A stretch of 39,047 bases of DNA from Oscillospiraceae bacterium (GCA_017516065.1 JAFWDQ010000010.1:1-39047); one strand, 5' to 3'; shown: positions 29,631 through 38,296, counted from the stretch's first letter. Numbers and translations: made by a program. The notes: generated by a model not told the origin, from the sequence alone.

Positions 29631-30326
29631 CTACCGGAACACCGACTCCTGCTCGTCGTCCGTAAGAGGCCGGTACCCGCCGGGCGGCAGGGTCCCGTCC
29701 AGGGTCAGGCCGCCGATGGACAAGCGCTTGAGATACGTCACCCGGGTCCCCACGGCGGCGGCCATGCGGCGGACCTGATGGGTGATCCCCTCCCGGACCC
29801 GGATCACTGCCCGGCGTCCGTCCGGGGCCGTCTCGATCCGGGCCGGCAGCAGGCGCTTCCCGTCCGGCAGGACGAGCCCCTCCTGAAACAGCCGCTCCGT
29901 ATCCGGCGGAAAGGGTCTGCTCACCCGGACCTCATAGGTCTTCCAGACGCCGCTCTCCGGCCGGATCACCCGGCGGCAGAAATCCCCGTCCCGGGTCAGC
30001 AGCAGCAGGCCCTCCGTATCCTTGTCCAGCCGTCCCACGGGGAACAGGCCCGTCCGCTCCTCCGGCAGGAAAAGGTCCAGGACCGACGTCTGCCCCTCCG
30101 CCCGGGTGGCGGTGACGCAGCCCGCGGGCTTGTTGAGCATATACACCACCAGGGGCAGGGGCTTTGCCGGCACGCCGTCCAGACATACCGTCTGCTCCGG
30201 CAGGCACTCCATGGCGTAGTCCGAGACGACGGCGCCGTCCACCGTCACGCGCCCCGCCGCCGCCAGTTCTCTGGCCTCCCGGCGGGACGCCGCGCCGGCG
30301 ATGCGCAGCAGCTTGTCCAGTCGCAC
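29631..30326 (-). CDS. RsuA-family pseudouridine synthase
   Basis: A 231-aa enzyme that converts uridine to pseudouridine in rRNA. Residues about 1-55 form an S4 RNA-binding domain (RLDKLLRIAGAASRREARELAAAGRVTVDG). The catalytic domain has GRLDKDTEGLLLLTRDGDF with the catalytic Asp in GRLD, and the C-terminal GITHQVRRMAAAVG with LKRLSIGGLTL completes the RsuA/RluB/RluE pattern. Which uridine is targeted cannot be said. The GTG start at 30326 is chosen with GGGAGG 8 bp upstream; the same frame is open upstream across the promoter. Single gene. Confidence 0.92.
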   Translation of the reverse strand: MRLDKLLRIAGAASRREARELAAAGRVTVDGAVVSDYAMECLPEQTVCLDGVPAKPLPLVVYMLNKPAGCVTATRAEGQTSVLDLFLPEERTGLFPVGRLDKDTEGLLLLTRDGDFCRRVIRPESGVWKTYEVRVSRPFPPDTERLFQEGLVLPDGKRLLPARIETAPDGRRAVIRVREGITHQVRRMAAAVGTRVTYLKRLSIGGLTLDGTLPPGGYRPLTDDEQESVFR

Positions 30327-30350
30327 GACCGGCACCTCCCTTCTTCTCTG

Positions 30351-30359
30351 AGTATAGCA
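30351..30359 (-). promoter_or_regulatory. Extended -10 promoter of the pseudouridine synthase gene
   Basis: Minus-strand TGCTATACT is an extended -10 element; no good -35 box is seen. It is 25 bp before the GTG. Confidence 0.5.
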
Positions 30360-30401
30360 CAAAGAGGAAGAAACCGGTATCTCTTCTCCCCTATAAATCC
30401 G

Positions 30402-30430
30402 TTGCAATGACTCTTTTTCCATGCTATAAT
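30402..30430 (+). promoter_or_regulatory. Promoter of the ABC transporter operon
   Basis: TTGCAA and TATAAT with a 17-bp spacer and a TGC extension before the -10 box, 42 bp before the start. Confidence 0.8.
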
Positions 30431-30472
30431 GTTTTATTATGACAGAAATCGCCTGAATCGAGCAGGAAGAGG

Positions 30473-32026
30473 GTGACGCCTTTGGACGCGGCGGCCATTG
30501 AGATGAAAAACATCACCAAGACCTTTGGCACCACAGTTGCCAACGACAAGGTCTGTCTGGACGTCCGGCGGGGAGAGATCCTGTCCCTGCTGGGCGAGAA
30601 CGGCAGCGGCAAGACCACGCTGATGAATATGCTCTCCGGCATCTATTTCCCCGACGACGGAGAAATATTCGTGGATGGCGAGGCGGTCGTGATCCGCTCG
30701 CCGGCCGACGCCTACCGGCTGGGCATCGGCATGATCCACCAGCATTTCAAGCTGGTGGACGTGCTCACGGCGGCGGAAAACGTCGTTCTGGGCATGGAGG
30801 GCCGGGGCAAGCTCAACCGCCGGGCCATCACGGCGCGGATCCAGGAGATCTGCGACCGCTACGGTTTCGTGGTGGACCCGGCCCAGAAGGTCTATGACAT
30901 GTCCGTATCCCAGAAGCAGACCCTGGAGATCGTCAAGGTCCTCTACCGGGGCGCGGATATCCTGATCCTGGACGAACCCACCGCCGTGCTGACGCCCCAG
31001 GAGACGGAAAAGCTCTTTTCCGTCATCAAAAATATGCGCAACGACGGCAAGGCCGTCATCATCATCACCCACAAGCTCCACGAGGTCATGGAGGTCTCCG
31101 ACCGGGTGGCCGTCCTGCGCAAGGGCGTCTACGTGGGCACCGTGGAGACGAAAGACACCAGCCCGAAAGAGCTGACGGAGATGATGATGGGCCGGGCCGT
31201 GACGCTGAACATCGACCGGCCGGAGCCGAAAAATCCCAGGACCCGGCTGGAGGTCCGGCACCTGTCCGTCCGCAGCCGGGAGAACGTCCTGGTCCTGGAC
31301 GACGTCAATTTCGAGGCCCGCACCGGTGAGATCCTCGGCATCGCCGGCATCTCCGGCTGTGGTCAGAAGGAGCTGCTGGAGGCCATCGCCGGTCTGCAGG
31401 TCACGGAAAAGGGCAGCAGCATCCTCTATTACGGGGACGACGGCACGCCGGAGGAGCTGGTGGGCAAAAAGCCCCTGGACATCTCCCGCATGGGCGTGGC
31501 GCTGTCCTTCGTCCCGGAGGACCGTCTGGGCATGGGTCTCGTGGGCAGTATGGATCTGGCGGACAACATGATGCTCAAGACCTACCGCACCAGCGGCCGT
31601 CTGTTCGCCGACCGCCGTCCCTCCGCCAGACTGGCGAAAAAGGTAGTGGAGGAGCTGGAGGTGGCCACTCCCGACATCTCCACGCCCGTGCGCCGGCTCT
31701 CCGGCGGCAACGTGCAGAAGATCCTGGTGGGCCGGGAGATCTCCGCCGATCCCACGGTCCTTATGAGCGCCTACGCGGTCCGGGGGCTGGACATCAACAC
31801 CTCCTACACCATCTACCATCTGCTCAATGAGCAGAAGGAGAAGGGGGTGGCCGTCATCTACGTGGGCGAGGAACTGGACGTGCTGCTGGAGCTGTGCGAC
31901 CGGATCCTGGTCCTGTGCTCCGGCAAGGTCAACGCCATCGTGGACGCCCGCACCGCCACCCGGGAGGAAGTGGGCTTTCTGATGACCTATCTGCAGACGG
32001 AAAAGAAGGGGGGAGCGGAGACATGA
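30473..32026 (+). CDS. ABC importer ATPase with two nucleotide-binding domains (nucleoside type)
   Basis: A 517-aa double ATPase of the simple-sugar/nucleoside importer class (as in BmpA-linked systems). NBD1: Walker A LGENGSGKTT, SVSQKQTLEIVKVLYRGADILILDEPTAVLTPQE with Walker B, and HKLHEVMEVSDRVAVLRKG. NBD2 begins about residue 250: GIAGISGCGQKELLEAIAG, LSGGNVQKILVGREI, then DPTVLMSAYAVRGLD where the family usually has AAQPTRGLD, so the PT pair is lost. NBD2 of this class is generally degenerate. It fuels import with the two permeases that follow by 4-nt overlaps. The start is not secure: GTG at 30473 (AGGAAGAGG upstream), TTG at 30482 or ATG at 30503 are possible. No substrate-binding protein gene is adjacent. 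Confidence 0.9.
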   Translation: MTPLDAAAIEMKNITKTFGTTVANDKVCLDVRRGEILSLLGENGSGKTTLMNMLSGIYFPDDGEIFVDGEAVVIRSPADAYRLGIGMIHQHFKLVDVLTAAENVVLGMEGRGKLNRRAITARIQEICDRYGFVVDPAQKVYDMSVSQKQTLEIVKVLYRGADILILDEPTAVLTPQETEKLFSVIKNMRNDGKAVIIITHKLHEVMEVSDRVAVLRKGVYVGTVETKDTSPKELTEMMMGRAVTLNIDRPEPKNPRTRLEVRHLSVRSRENVLVLDDVNFEARTGEILGIAGISGCGQKELLEAIAGLQVTEKGSSILYYGDDGTPEELVGKKPLDISRMGVALSFVPEDRLGMGLVGSMDLADNMMLKTYRTSGRLFADRRPSARLAKKVVEELEVATPDISTPVRRLSGGNVQKILVGREISADPTVLMSAYAVRGLDINTSYTIYHLLNEQKEKGVAVIYVGEELDVLLELCDRILVLCSGKVNAIVDARTATREEVGFLMTYLQTEKKGGAET

Positions 32027-33147
32027 GCACCGTACATCATTCCCACGGCGTGCCCCTGATCCGCATCGTCAAGCGGACCTCTCTTTCCCGTCCCCACGCC
32101 TGGGCCATCCGCGTCCTGGCTGTGATCCTGGCTCTGGTGGTCTGCGCCCTGCTGATCTACGCTTTGACAAACCTCAACCCCATCCGGGTCTATAACTCCA
32201 TGTTCCAGGGCGCTTTCGGTACCGGCAAGCGCACCTGGGTCACGCTCCGGGACAGCATGACGCTGCTGTGTATCGCCGTGGGCCTGGCGCCCGCTTTCAA
32301 GATGCGCTTCTGGAACATCGGCGCCGAGGGACAGGTCCTGGTGGGCGGTCTGGTCACCGCCGCGCTGATGCTCTATATCGGCGCATCGTTTCCCACCTGG
32401 CTGCTCCTTGTGCTGATGTTCGTCTGCTCCGCCGCCGCCGGCGCGGTCTGGGGACTGGTCCCCGCCGTGTTCAAGGCCCGGTGGAACACCAACGAGACGC
32501 TGTTCACCCTGATGATGAACTATATCGCCATCCAGCTGACCTCCTACTTCGTGGCGCGATGGGAGCACCCCTTCGGATCCAACACCGTGGGTATCATCCC
32601 CCGGGACGGCTCCAAGGCCGGATGGCTGCCGAATCTGCTCTCGGAGGGCTTCAACAAGGACTTCGGCTGGAACATCATCATCGTGCTGGTCATCACCGCC
32701 GCCGTCTTTGCCTATCTGAAATACTCCAAGCACGGCTATGAGATCGCCGTGGTGGGCGAGTCGGAGAATACCGCCCGGTACGCCGGCATCAGCGTGGGCA
32801 AGGTCTATATGCGCACGATGCTCCTGTCCGGCGCCATCTGCGGCATCGCCGGCTTTATCGCCGTGTCCGGCGCATCCCACACCATCTCCGTGAGCACCGC
32901 CGGCGGCCGGGGCTTCACCGCCATCATCGTGGCGTGGCTGGCCAAATTCAACACCTTTACCATGATCATCATATCACTGCTGCTGGTATTTTTGGAAAAG
33001 GGGGCCATACAGATCGCCTCAGAATTCAACCTGAACGACTACGCCTCCCAGGTCATCACCGGTATCATCCTGTTCTTCATCATCGGCAGTGAGTTCTTCA
33101 TCAACTACCGGCTCGTCTTCCGGGGGAAAGGAGGGCATCGGGCATGA
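32023..33147 (+). CDS. ABC importer permease 1 (nucleoside/simple sugar type)
   Basis: A 374-aa membrane protein with about ten hydrophobic segments of the BPD_transp_2 class. MRFWNIGAEGQVLVGGLVTAALML is the family's NIGAEGQ motif; VFKARWNTNETLFTLMMNYIA, YAGISVGKVYMRTMLLSGAICGIAGFIAVSGA and GFTAIIVAWLAKFN are the other conserved stretches. It begins with an ATGA overlap with the ATPase stop codon, and ends with the same type of overlap into permease 2. Forms the transport pore together with the next gene. Confidence 0.92.
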   Translation: MSTVHHSHGVPLIRIVKRTSLSRPHAWAIRVLAVILALVVCALLIYALTNLNPIRVYNSMFQGAFGTGKRTWVTLRDSMTLLCIAVGLAPAFKMRFWNIGAEGQVLVGGLVTAALMLYIGASFPTWLLLVLMFVCSAAAGAVWGLVPAVFKARWNTNETLFTLMMNYIAIQLTSYFVARWEHPFGSNTVGIIPRDGSKAGWLPNLLSEGFNKDFGWNIIIVLVITAAVFAYLKYSKHGYEIAVVGESENTARYAGISVGKVYMRTMLLSGAICGIAGFIAVSGASHTISVSTAGGRGFTAIIVAWLAKFNTFTMIIISLLLVFLEKGAIQIASEFNLNDYASQVITGIILFFIIGSEFFINYRLVFRGKGGHRA

Positions 33148-34127
33148 GTTCTCTGATCTCTCTGATCCAGGCGGCCATCGTCTTCGGCACCGTTATCCTC
33201 TTCGGCTCCACCGGCGAGATCCTCACGGAGAAGAGCGGCAATCTGAATCTGGGCGTGCCGGGCATCATGTATATCGGCGGCATCGCCGGTCTGGCCACAG
33301 CCTTCTTTTATGAGAGCCACGCCGCCGTCCCCCACGGCATCGTGGGTCTGCTGCTGTCCCTGATCGTCAGCTTTGCCGCCGCCTGCGTCGCGGGCCTGAT
33401 CTACAGCTTCCTGACCATCACCCTCCGGGCCAACCAGAACGTCACGGGCCTGACCCTGTCCATCTTCGGCTCCGGCGTCGCCAATCTCTTCGGCGGCAGT
33501 CTGAACAACATGGCCGGCGGCGTGGGTCAGATCAGCGTGGCCGTCACCAGCCGGGCCTACCGGGCCTATTTCCCCGCGCTGGCAGGTCTCGGCCCCGTGG
33601 GCAAGATCGTGTTCCAGTACGGCTTCATGGTGTATCTGGCCATCATCGTCGCCATCTTCATCACGTGGTTCATCAACCGCTCCCGCGTGGGTCTGAATCT
33701 CCGGGCCGTGGGCGAGAGCCCCGCCACCGCCGACGCGGCCTCCATCAACGTCACGAAATACAAATATCTGGCCACCTGCCTGGGGGCAGGCATTTCCGGT
33801 CTCGGCGGACTGTATTATACCATGGACTATATCAAGGGTACCTGGGCCACCGACGGCACCATCGAAAAGCTGGGCTGGCTGGCCGTGGCTCTGGTCATCT
33901 TCGCCAGCTGGAAGGCCGTCCGGGGCATCTGGGGCGCGTACCTGTTCGGCCTGCTGTTCTGGGCCTACTTCTATATCTCCGGCCTGACCCGGGCCTCCTC
34001 GGAGCTGTTCAAGATGCTGCCCTATCTGGTCACCATCGTGGTGCTGATCGTCGTCTCCCTGCGCAAGCGCCGGGAGAACCAGCCCCCGGCCAGTCTGGGG
34101 CTGTCCTACTTCCGGGAGGACCGATAG
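33144..34127 (+). CDS. ABC importer permease 2 (nucleoside/simple sugar type)
   Basis: A 327-aa membrane protein paralogous to the preceding permease. TEKSGNLNLGVPGIMYIGGIAGLATAF is the NLGVEG-like motif, and FLTITLRANQNVTGLTLSIFGSGV, VGLNLRAVGESPATADAASINVTKYKYLATCLGAGISGLGG and LGWLAVALVIFASWKAV complete the family pattern. It starts in ATGA overlap with permease 1, and its TAG shares one base with the GTG of the HAD gene. Pore-forming partner for purine/pyrimidine nucleoside or similar uptake; the substrate is inferred from the family only. Confidence 0.92.
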   Translation: MSSLISLIQAAIVFGTVILFGSTGEILTEKSGNLNLGVPGIMYIGGIAGLATAFFYESHAAVPHGIVGLLLSLIVSFAAACVAGLIYSFLTITLRANQNVTGLTLSIFGSGVANLFGGSLNNMAGGVGQISVAVTSRAYRAYFPALAGLGPVGKIVFQYGFMVYLAIIVAIFITWFINRSRVGLNLRAVGESPATADAASINVTKYKYLATCLGAGISGLGGLYYTMDYIKGTWATDGTIEKLGWLAVALVIFASWKAVRGIWGAYLFGLLFWAYFYISGLTRASSELFKMLPYLVTIVVLIVVSLRKRRENQPPASLGLSYFREDR

Positions 34128-34771
34128 TGCGGTACGATACGATCCTTTTCGATCTGGACGGTACCCTCACGGACCCCGCCGACGGGATCTGCCGCAGCAT
34201 CAAATACGCCCTGGAAAAGGCGGGGCTCCCCGTGGAGCCCAAGGAAGCTTACCACAAATGGATCGGACCGCCTCTGGCCGACTCCTTTCAGCGCTTCGCC
34301 CACGTCTCCCCCGAGCAGGCGGAGACGCTGGTGCAATCCTATCGGGAGCGCTTCTCCGTGACGGGCATGTTTGAAAACGAGGTCTACCCCGGCATCCCGG
34401 AACTGCTGGAAACTCTCTGCGGCGCCGGATGCCGGCTGCTGGTGGCCACCAGCAAGCCCACGGTCTTTGCCCGACAGATCCTGGATCACTTCGGGCTCCT
34501 CCCCCGCTTCCTGCTGGTCTCCGGCACCTCCCTGAAGGGCAGAAGCGCCTCCAAGGAGGAGGTCATTGAGACCGCCCTTCTGGACGCCGGCATCACCGAC
34601 CGGCGCCGCTGCGTCATGGTGGGGGACCGCTTCTACGATACGGAGGCCGCCGCCCGGTGCGGGCTGGACTCCATCGGCGTCCTCTACGGCTACGGCAGCC
34701 CGGAGGAACTGAAAAACGCCGTCTGGCTGGCGCCGGATCCGGCATCCCTGGGGGCGTTTCTTCTGATCTGA
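34127..34771 (+). CDS. HAD-family phosphatase
   Basis: A 214-aa hydrolase of the phosphoglycolate-phosphatase-like HAD group. Motif I is FDLDGTLTDP (nucleophile Asp9, acid Asp11), motif II VATSKP, motif III Lys in SASKEEVI, motif IV VGDRFYDTEAA. An alpha-helical cap (about 15-85) carries YALEKAGLPVEPKEAYHKWIGPPLADSF. The GTG start overlaps the permease stop codon by one base with GGGAGGACC upstream. Its place at the end of a nucleoside-type importer suggests a nucleotidase or sugar-phosphate phosphatase that serves the imported compound; this is inference. Confidence 0.9.
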   Translation: MRYDTILFDLDGTLTDPADGICRSIKYALEKAGLPVEPKEAYHKWIGPPLADSFQRFAHVSPEQAETLVQSYRERFSVTGMFENEVYPGIPELLETLCGAGCRLLVATSKPTVFARQILDHFGLLPRFLLVSGTSLKGRSASKEEVIETALLDAGITDRRRCVMVGDRFYDTEAAARCGLDSIGVLYGYGSPEELKNAVWLAPDPASLGAFLLI

Positions 34772-34807
34772 ACATCCTTTCGGTGGACTGCGCTCTGCCG
34801 GCCGTGC

Positions 34808-34840
34808 GGAGCGGTCCCCGACGGGCCGCTCCTTTCCTTT
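34808..34840 (+). terminator. Probable terminator of the ABC/HAD operon
   Basis: Hairpin GGAGCGG-T-CCC / GGG-CCGCTCC with a bulged T and a 4-nt loop, followed by TTTCCTTT. Confidence 0.6.
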
Positions 34841-34866
34841 CCAAAGAGAAAACGGAGGTATCCGAC

Positions 34867-35553
34867 ATGACTATTCGAGCCCTGCTTTTCGCCGCCATGT
34901 TCCCCGTACTGCTGGTGCTGTCCTGGGTCTATCGGAAGGATAAGCTGGAACCGGAGCCGGGGCATCTGCTGCTGAAGCTGTTTCTGCTTGGCGTCGTCAG
35001 CGCCATCCCCGCCATACTTCTGGAGATCGTCATGAGCATCCCCATCAGCACCATCTCCCGGCACACCCTCTGGGCCTTTGCGGACACCTTTGCCGGCGTG
35101 GCCCTGGTGGAGGAGCTATGCAAATTCGTGTTCCTGATGATCGGCTCCTGGCGGTCGAGGGAATTCAACTATCGCTTCGACGGCATCGTCTATGCCGTGT
35201 TCGTCTCCTTGGGCTTCGCGGCGCTGGAGAATATCCTCTACGTGTTCCAGCTGGGGCTGGGTGTGGCTGTCTCCCGGGCGCTGCTGAGCATCCCCGGCCA
35301 CGCCGTCTTCGCCGTGTTCATGGGCACCTTCTACTCCATCGCCCGGGGCAGAGCCAACCGGAAAGAGGGCGGCTGCGTCCCGATGCTGGCGCTGGGTCTC
35401 GTGACGGCGATCCTGTTCCACGGCTTCTACGACTTCTGCCTGACGGCGGAGATCCCCGTGCTGTACTACGCGTTCTTCGCCTACGCCGTTCTGGCGGACG
35501 TCGCCGCCATCCTGCTGGTACGCCGGAAATCGAAAAACGACGCGCCCGTATGA
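34867..35553 (+). CDS. PrsW-family intramembrane metalloprotease
   Basis: A 228-aa membrane protein with about seven hydrophobic segments. The family motifs are in order: VEELCKF (Glu82, Glu83, Lys86), SLGFAALENI (Glu121), IPGHAVFAVFMG (His145) and LFHGFYDF (His185, Asp189). These supply the Glu/His/Asp set expected of the membrane-embedded CPBP/PrsW protease site. In Bacillus subtilis PrsW cleaves an anti-sigma factor; no anti-sigma factor gene is near here. The ATG is chosen with ACGGAGG upstream; the frame continues upstream inside the HAD gene. Single gene after the importer operon. Confidence 0.92.
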   Translation: MTIRALLFAAMFPVLLVLSWVYRKDKLEPEPGHLLLKLFLLGVVSAIPAILLEIVMSIPISTISRHTLWAFADTFAGVALVEELCKFVFLMIGSWRSREFNYRFDGIVYAVFVSLGFAALENILYVFQLGLGVAVSRALLSIPGHAVFAVFMGTFYSIARGRANRKEGGCVPMLALGLVTAILFHGFYDFCLTAEIPVLYYAFFAYAVLADVAAILLVRRKSKNDAPV

Positions 35554-35616
35554 TTTCTGTATAATTTTTTATCCGGTCTGTTACCCTACTGTCATCCTTA
35601 TTAACCCCCTCGTTTC

Positions 35617-35645
35617 TTGAATTTTCTTTTTCCCTGTGTTACCAT
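35617..35645 (+). promoter_or_regulatory. Promoter of the SLH/DHHW gene
   Basis: TTGAAT and TACCAT with a 17-bp spacer, 52 bp before the ATG. A TATAAT at 35560-35565 lacks a good -35 partner. Confidence 0.5.
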
Positions 35646-35697
35646 AAAAAAAGAGAATTCGTCCTTTTTCGGCACATGAGCTTGGAGGCACACTAGA

Positions 35698-37638
35698 ATG
35701 GTCCGTTTCAAGAGAAAAAATCTTGCAGTTCTCGCCGCCGTCGTCGTGGTGATCGTCATCCTGCTGGCAGTTCTCCTGCCCCACCCCGGCCACAACACCG
35801 GAGCCGCGGCCCGGGAGTCCTATGCGAAGGCCACGGCCTGTGAAAAAGCGGCTGTGCTGTATGATCTTGATCTGTTCCGGGGCGTCGGCGGCTCCAATCT
35901 GGACCTTGTGCGTTCTCCTACCCGGACGGAGGCCCTTGTCATGCTCATCCGCATGATGGGCGAGGAATCCGAGGCCCTTGAGGGCGGCTGGGAGCATCCC
36001 TTCACCGACGTGCCGGAGTGGGCCGACGATTACATCGGCTACGCCTATGAAAACGGTCTCACCAACGGCGTATCGGAGACCACCTTCGGCGCCGGCGACA
36101 CGGTCTCCTCCGCCAATTTCCTGACCTTTATCCTCCGGGCTCTGGACTATTCCGACCAGGGCGGCAGAGGGAAGCGGAACCAGCCGGATTTCACCTGGGA
36201 CGATCCCTATGATCTGGCCTCCCAGGTGGGGCTGCTGTCCAACGAGGTCCAGCTGGACACCTTCCGCCGGGCCGACGCCGCCGCCGTGTGCTACAACGCC
36301 CTGTTCGCAGACCGGAAGGATACGGACGACACCCTGCTGGACCAGCTGCTCCGCCGGGGCATCGTCACCGATGAGGACCTGGCCGCCGCCGGGCTCCCCT
36401 ATGCCGTCTCCGATGAGACGGAGGCCGCCGCCATCGAGGCGTCCGCCGTGGTACCGGAGGACGCGCCCTACTGGCCCCACACCCCCTCCCTGGACTGCGA
36501 GTCGCCTCTTACCTGCCAGATCTGCGGCACGGAGCTGGGCCCCGCCCCGGGCCACACGCCGGGACCCGAGGCCACCTGCCTCACCGACCAGACCTGCACC
36601 GTCTGCGGCAAGATCCTGCAGCCCCATCTGGATCACCACTACGTGAATTCCGAGAACGGCAAATACGCCGTCTGCACCGGCTGCGGCTCCATCGTCACCT
36701 ATTCCTCGGTGGTGCCGGATCAGGTCTACATCCCGGAGAGCACCCCCGGCGGACATTTCCACAATGTCGGCAGTTCCTATTTCGCCAACGCCGTGCTGAT
36801 CTGCGGCGACTACGGCATCGAATACTTCTCCCTCAGCGGCTCCGGCAACGCCGCCTACGCCAATACGGTGAACACCTTCGCGGCGAAGTACCCCGATCTG
36901 AATGTCACCTCCCTGCTCATTCCCAAGGCCTGCGCTTTCATGTCCCCCTCCGACCGGAAGGATATGCTGCAGAATGAGACGGACTACATCAACGCCACCT
37001 ACTCCATGATGAGCGACAGCGTCCGCAAGGCCGACTGCATGGGCATCTTCAAGGAACACACCGGGGAGTACCTCTACTACCGCACCGATCACCACTGGAC
37101 CTCCCTGGGCGCCTACTACGCCTCTGTCGCCTACTGCCAGGCCAACGACATCACGCCCCGGCCGCTGTACAACTACATCACCGTGGTGAACACCGGCTAC
37201 GTGGGCTCTCTGTACAACTACTCCGGCAAGCAGGCGCAGCTGCGCAGCAATCCCGACTACACCGTGGCCCATCTGCCCGCTGCCCAGAGCACCATGACCT
37301 ACTACCGGGACGGCGTGGCCTACCGGGGCCAGGTCATCAACACCAACGCCTCCTCCTACGCCAGCATGTTCATCAACGGCGACCAGCCTCTGACGGACAT
37401 CGTCACCGGCAACCAGACCGGCCGCAAGCTGATCGTCTTCAAGGAGTCCTACGGCAACGCCTTCGTCCCCTATATGACGGACTACTACGACGAGATCCTG
37501 GTGGTGGATATCCGGGAAAAGACCCCTTCCGTGGCCTCTTTGATCCGGAACTACGGCATCACCGACGCGCTGATCATCAACAATGTTCAGGCCGCGGAGA
37601 GCCACCAGTCCGTGCTGGCCGCCAAGCTGGCCACCTGA
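35698..37638 (+). CDS. Surface protein with SLH-type region, Cys-rich region and DHHW (SGNH-like) domain
   Basis: A 646-aa exported protein anchored by one N-terminal membrane helix (about 9-28). Residues about 45-235 are SLH-like (HPFTDVPEWADDYIGYAYENGLTNGVSETTFG). A segment about 265-335 has paired CxxC motifs (CQICGTELGPAPGH, CTVCGKILQPHLDHH, CTGCGSI), zinc-ribbon or disulfide in nature. The C-terminal 300 residues form a DHHW domain: YYRTDHHWTSLGAYYA with Asp464-His465-His466-Trp467 and FKESYGNAFVPYMTDYYDEILVVDIR with Ser584. DHHW proteins resemble AlgJ/DltD-type SGNH enzymes that carry acyl groups onto extracellular polymers. No MBOAT partner lies in the window. The ribosome site is GGAGG, 11 bp before the ATG. 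Confidence 0.9.
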   Translation: MVRFKRKNLAVLAAVVVVIVILLAVLLPHPGHNTGAAARESYAKATACEKAAVLYDLDLFRGVGGSNLDLVRSPTRTEALVMLIRMMGEESEALEGGWEHPFTDVPEWADDYIGYAYENGLTNGVSETTFGAGDTVSSANFLTFILRALDYSDQGGRGKRNQPDFTWDDPYDLASQVGLLSNEVQLDTFRRADAAAVCYNALFADRKDTDDTLLDQLLRRGIVTDEDLAAAGLPYAVSDETEAAAIEASAVVPEDAPYWPHTPSLDCESPLTCQICGTELGPAPGHTPGPEATCLTDQTCTVCGKILQPHLDHHYVNSENGKYAVCTGCGSIVTYSSVVPDQVYIPESTPGGHFHNVGSSYFANAVLICGDYGIEYFSLSGSGNAAYANTVNTFAAKYPDLNVTSLLIPKACAFMSPSDRKDMLQNETDYINATYSMMSDSVRKADCMGIFKEHTGEYLYYRTDHHWTSLGAYYASVAYCQANDITPRPLYNYITVVNTGYVGSLYNYSGKQAQLRSNPDYTVAHLPAAQSTMTYYRDGVAYRGQVINTNASSYASMFINGDQPLTDIVTGNQTGRKLIVFKESYGNAFVPYMTDYYDEILVVDIREKTPSVASLIRNYGITDALIINNVQAAESHQSVLAAKLAT

Positions 37639-37651
37639 CGCGATACAAAAC

Positions 37652-37688
37652 AAAAAAGCTGTCCCGGATAAACCGGGACAGCTTTTTT
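37652..37688. terminator. Bidirectional terminator
   Basis: 16-bp stem AAAAAAGCTGTCCCGG and its complement with a 5-nt loop, between the DHHW gene and the convergent Nudix gene. The T run overlaps the Nudix stop codon. Confidence 0.9.
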
Positions 37689-38296
37689 TATTCTCTCATG
37701 AGAGCCATCAGCCGCTCCACGATCCGGGCGGTGAGACCCCAGATCGGGTGGCCGCCGTACTCGTAGAGAAGCATCTCCTCCCGGCGGGTATGCCACCGGT
37801 AGCCATCGGGATAGCCGATGCGCGCATAGGGGAAATCGTCTCCGATGTCAGGGCCCAGAGTATAGGGATAGCGGAAGGGCTCCTCCTCCAGAGCGGACAG
37901 GGGGACGAAAAACACCTCCCGCACTTCGCCGGGGCTGAGGGTCATGCGCGTTTCGGCGCCCTCCGCCAGCTCCGCCAGCACGGGCCGGATCCGGCCGCCG
38001 TCCGTGGGCTCCACGGCGTCCAGCAGGCTGATGACAGACACCGCCGAGGCGGGGATCCCCAGCTCCTCCTCCGTCTCCCGGAGGGCACAGGCCTCCGCCG
38101 TCTCCCCGGGCCGGACCGCGCCGCCGGGGAAGCACACCTCCCCGGGCTGCCGGGCCAGGCCCGACGCCCGGACCTCGAACAGCAGGCACCACTCCCCCTG
38201 CCGTTTCAACAGCGGCACCAGAACGGCCCAGCGCCGCTCCTGTCCGTCGGGCACATAGTCCCGGAACCGCCGCCGGAAATCCTCCGCCGTGAGCAT
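37688..38296 (-). CDS. Nudix hydrolase, CoA pyrophosphatase-like
   Basis: A 202-aa Nudix enzyme. The Nudix box is complete: Gly59-x5-Glu65-x7-Arg73-Glu74-x-x-Glu77-Glu78-x-Gly80. The preceding segment LLFEVRASGLARQPGEVCFPGG matches the NuCoA motif of coenzyme A pyrophosphatases (LLT-R-S--LR-H-GQ-FPGG), which split CoA or its derivatives into phosphopantetheine and 3',5'-ADP. The C-terminal part (HTRREEMLLYEYGGHPIWGLTARIVERLM) has the typical end helix. It starts at the ATG, with GGGAGGG upstream. Single gene with its own promoter. Confidence 0.92.
   Translation of the reverse strand: MLTAEDFRRRFRDYVPDGQERRWAVLVPLLKRQGEWCLLFEVRASGLARQPGEVCFPGGAVRPGETAEACALRETEEELGIPASAVSVISLLDAVEPTDGGRIRPVLAELAEGAETRMTLSPGEVREVFFVPLSALEEEPFRYPYTLGPDIGDDFPYARIGYPDGYRWHTRREEMLLYEYGGHPIWGLTARIVERLMALMRE

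Noticed and set aside
30437-31819. A 460-codon open frame on the minus strand opposite the ABC ATPase gene
   Set aside because: Shadow frame with low-complexity His/Asp/Gly composition; the Walker and signature motifs are on the plus strand.
35581-37653. A 690-codon open frame on the minus strand opposite the SLH/DHHW gene
   Set aside because: It is the antisense shadow of a G+C-rich gene: its product is an irregular Gly/Val/His/Asp-rich string with no motif, no ribosome site, and the plus strand holds clear domains.
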